From JAXLWB01 sp046328715 (GTDB lineage Bacteria; Chloroflexota; Anaerolineae; Caldilineales; Caldilineaceae), in assembly GCA_046328715.1 (NCBI GenBank), contig JAXLWB010000005.1:232989-296988 (forward strand): 64,000 bases of DNA, in the 5' to 3' direction. A program made the translations under genes and the position numbers. The notes below the pieces were generated by a model, which searched no databases, was not told where the DNA came from, and saw nothing but the letters and a program-made list of their open reading frames with translations. Numbering within the stretch: the stretch's first letter is position 1; each line of letters begins with the position of its first letter. Below, one piece after another: positions 63,937 to 64,000 of the stretch.

Positions 63937-64000
63937 CCCCTCTGATTAAGTGGTAAGCAAGAGTTGTCAGAGCGTTTGGCGTATAGGATTTTCGATTTAT

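Overview
The window is bacterial chromosome of moderate GC with dense coding on both strands and good Shine-Dalgarno sites. Gene content points to a Chloroflexota-type organism, perhaps Herpetosiphon-like: large secreted subtilases, a CHAT/NB-ARC/TPR protein, molybdenum aldehyde oxidase-type enzymes, many small detoxification and regulator genes, and abundant palindromic repeats. This placement is inference; the window holds no rRNA or other phylogenetic marker. No tRNA, rRNA or CRISPR array was found.

Layout. 1-2.8 kb: ribosome hibernation factor (cut by the window edge), ComF, a Flp-type pilin-like peptide and a zinc-ribbon coiled-coil protein. 2.8-5.7 kb: a large secreted subtilase. 5.8-11.2 kb: a frame-disrupted zone where an ExeM-type nuclease, a phosphoribosyltransferase, endonuclease III, a cyanophycinase-like protein and a small membrane protein are all broken by single-base indels. 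11.4-16.1 kb: a short FtsK-like ATPase, a coiled-coil membrane protein and a broken PP2C-like/TM/beta-propeller gene. 16.2-21.1 kb: YigZ, then a subtilase-like lipoprotein behind a CHAT-STAND-TPR protein, the best candidate here for a little-described signalling or defence module. 21.5-28 kb: CoA-transferase, a two-subunit molybdenum hydroxylase (Ior type) and a 14-TM MFS exporter.

28-36.5 kb: two nearly identical 0.9-kb insertion sequences, each inside a gene that can be rebuilt exactly by removing the element and one 3-bp target duplication (a DUF1304 membrane protein and an 82-residue protein of six 13-residue repeats). Between them lie an ABC-2 exporter trio and an amine oxidase. 36.8-41.2 kb: CMD-family protein, zinc alcohol dehydrogenase, a second ABC-2 pair and a short endonuclease V. 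41.4-46.5 kb: TetR, choline dehydrogenase-like GMC enzyme, SDR, XRE-cupin and GNAT genes among palindromic repeats. 46.6-48.6 kb: an ABC multidrug exporter preceded by a 26-codon leader peptide and mutually exclusive hairpins, a textbook arrangement for ribosome-mediated attenuation.

48.7-64 kb: an accessory island of small single genes: AraC regulator, three RibD-C/DHFR-like paralogues, cupin, SnoaL, SET, MmcQ/YjbR, F420-type nitroreductase, PNPOx, methyltransferase, a YciI/ECF42 sigma pair, DinB, a creatinase-like M24 protein, and an ArsR-SRPBCC-ClpP operon with a visible promoter and operator. A decayed IS4-type transposase and tails of two other genes mark past rearrangement near 53-55 kb.

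Main themes for follow-up are the CHAT-STAND/subtilase pair, the attenuator of the ABC exporter, the six-repeat protein, the palindromic repeat families, and whether the clustered frameshifts are real decay or local sequence error.
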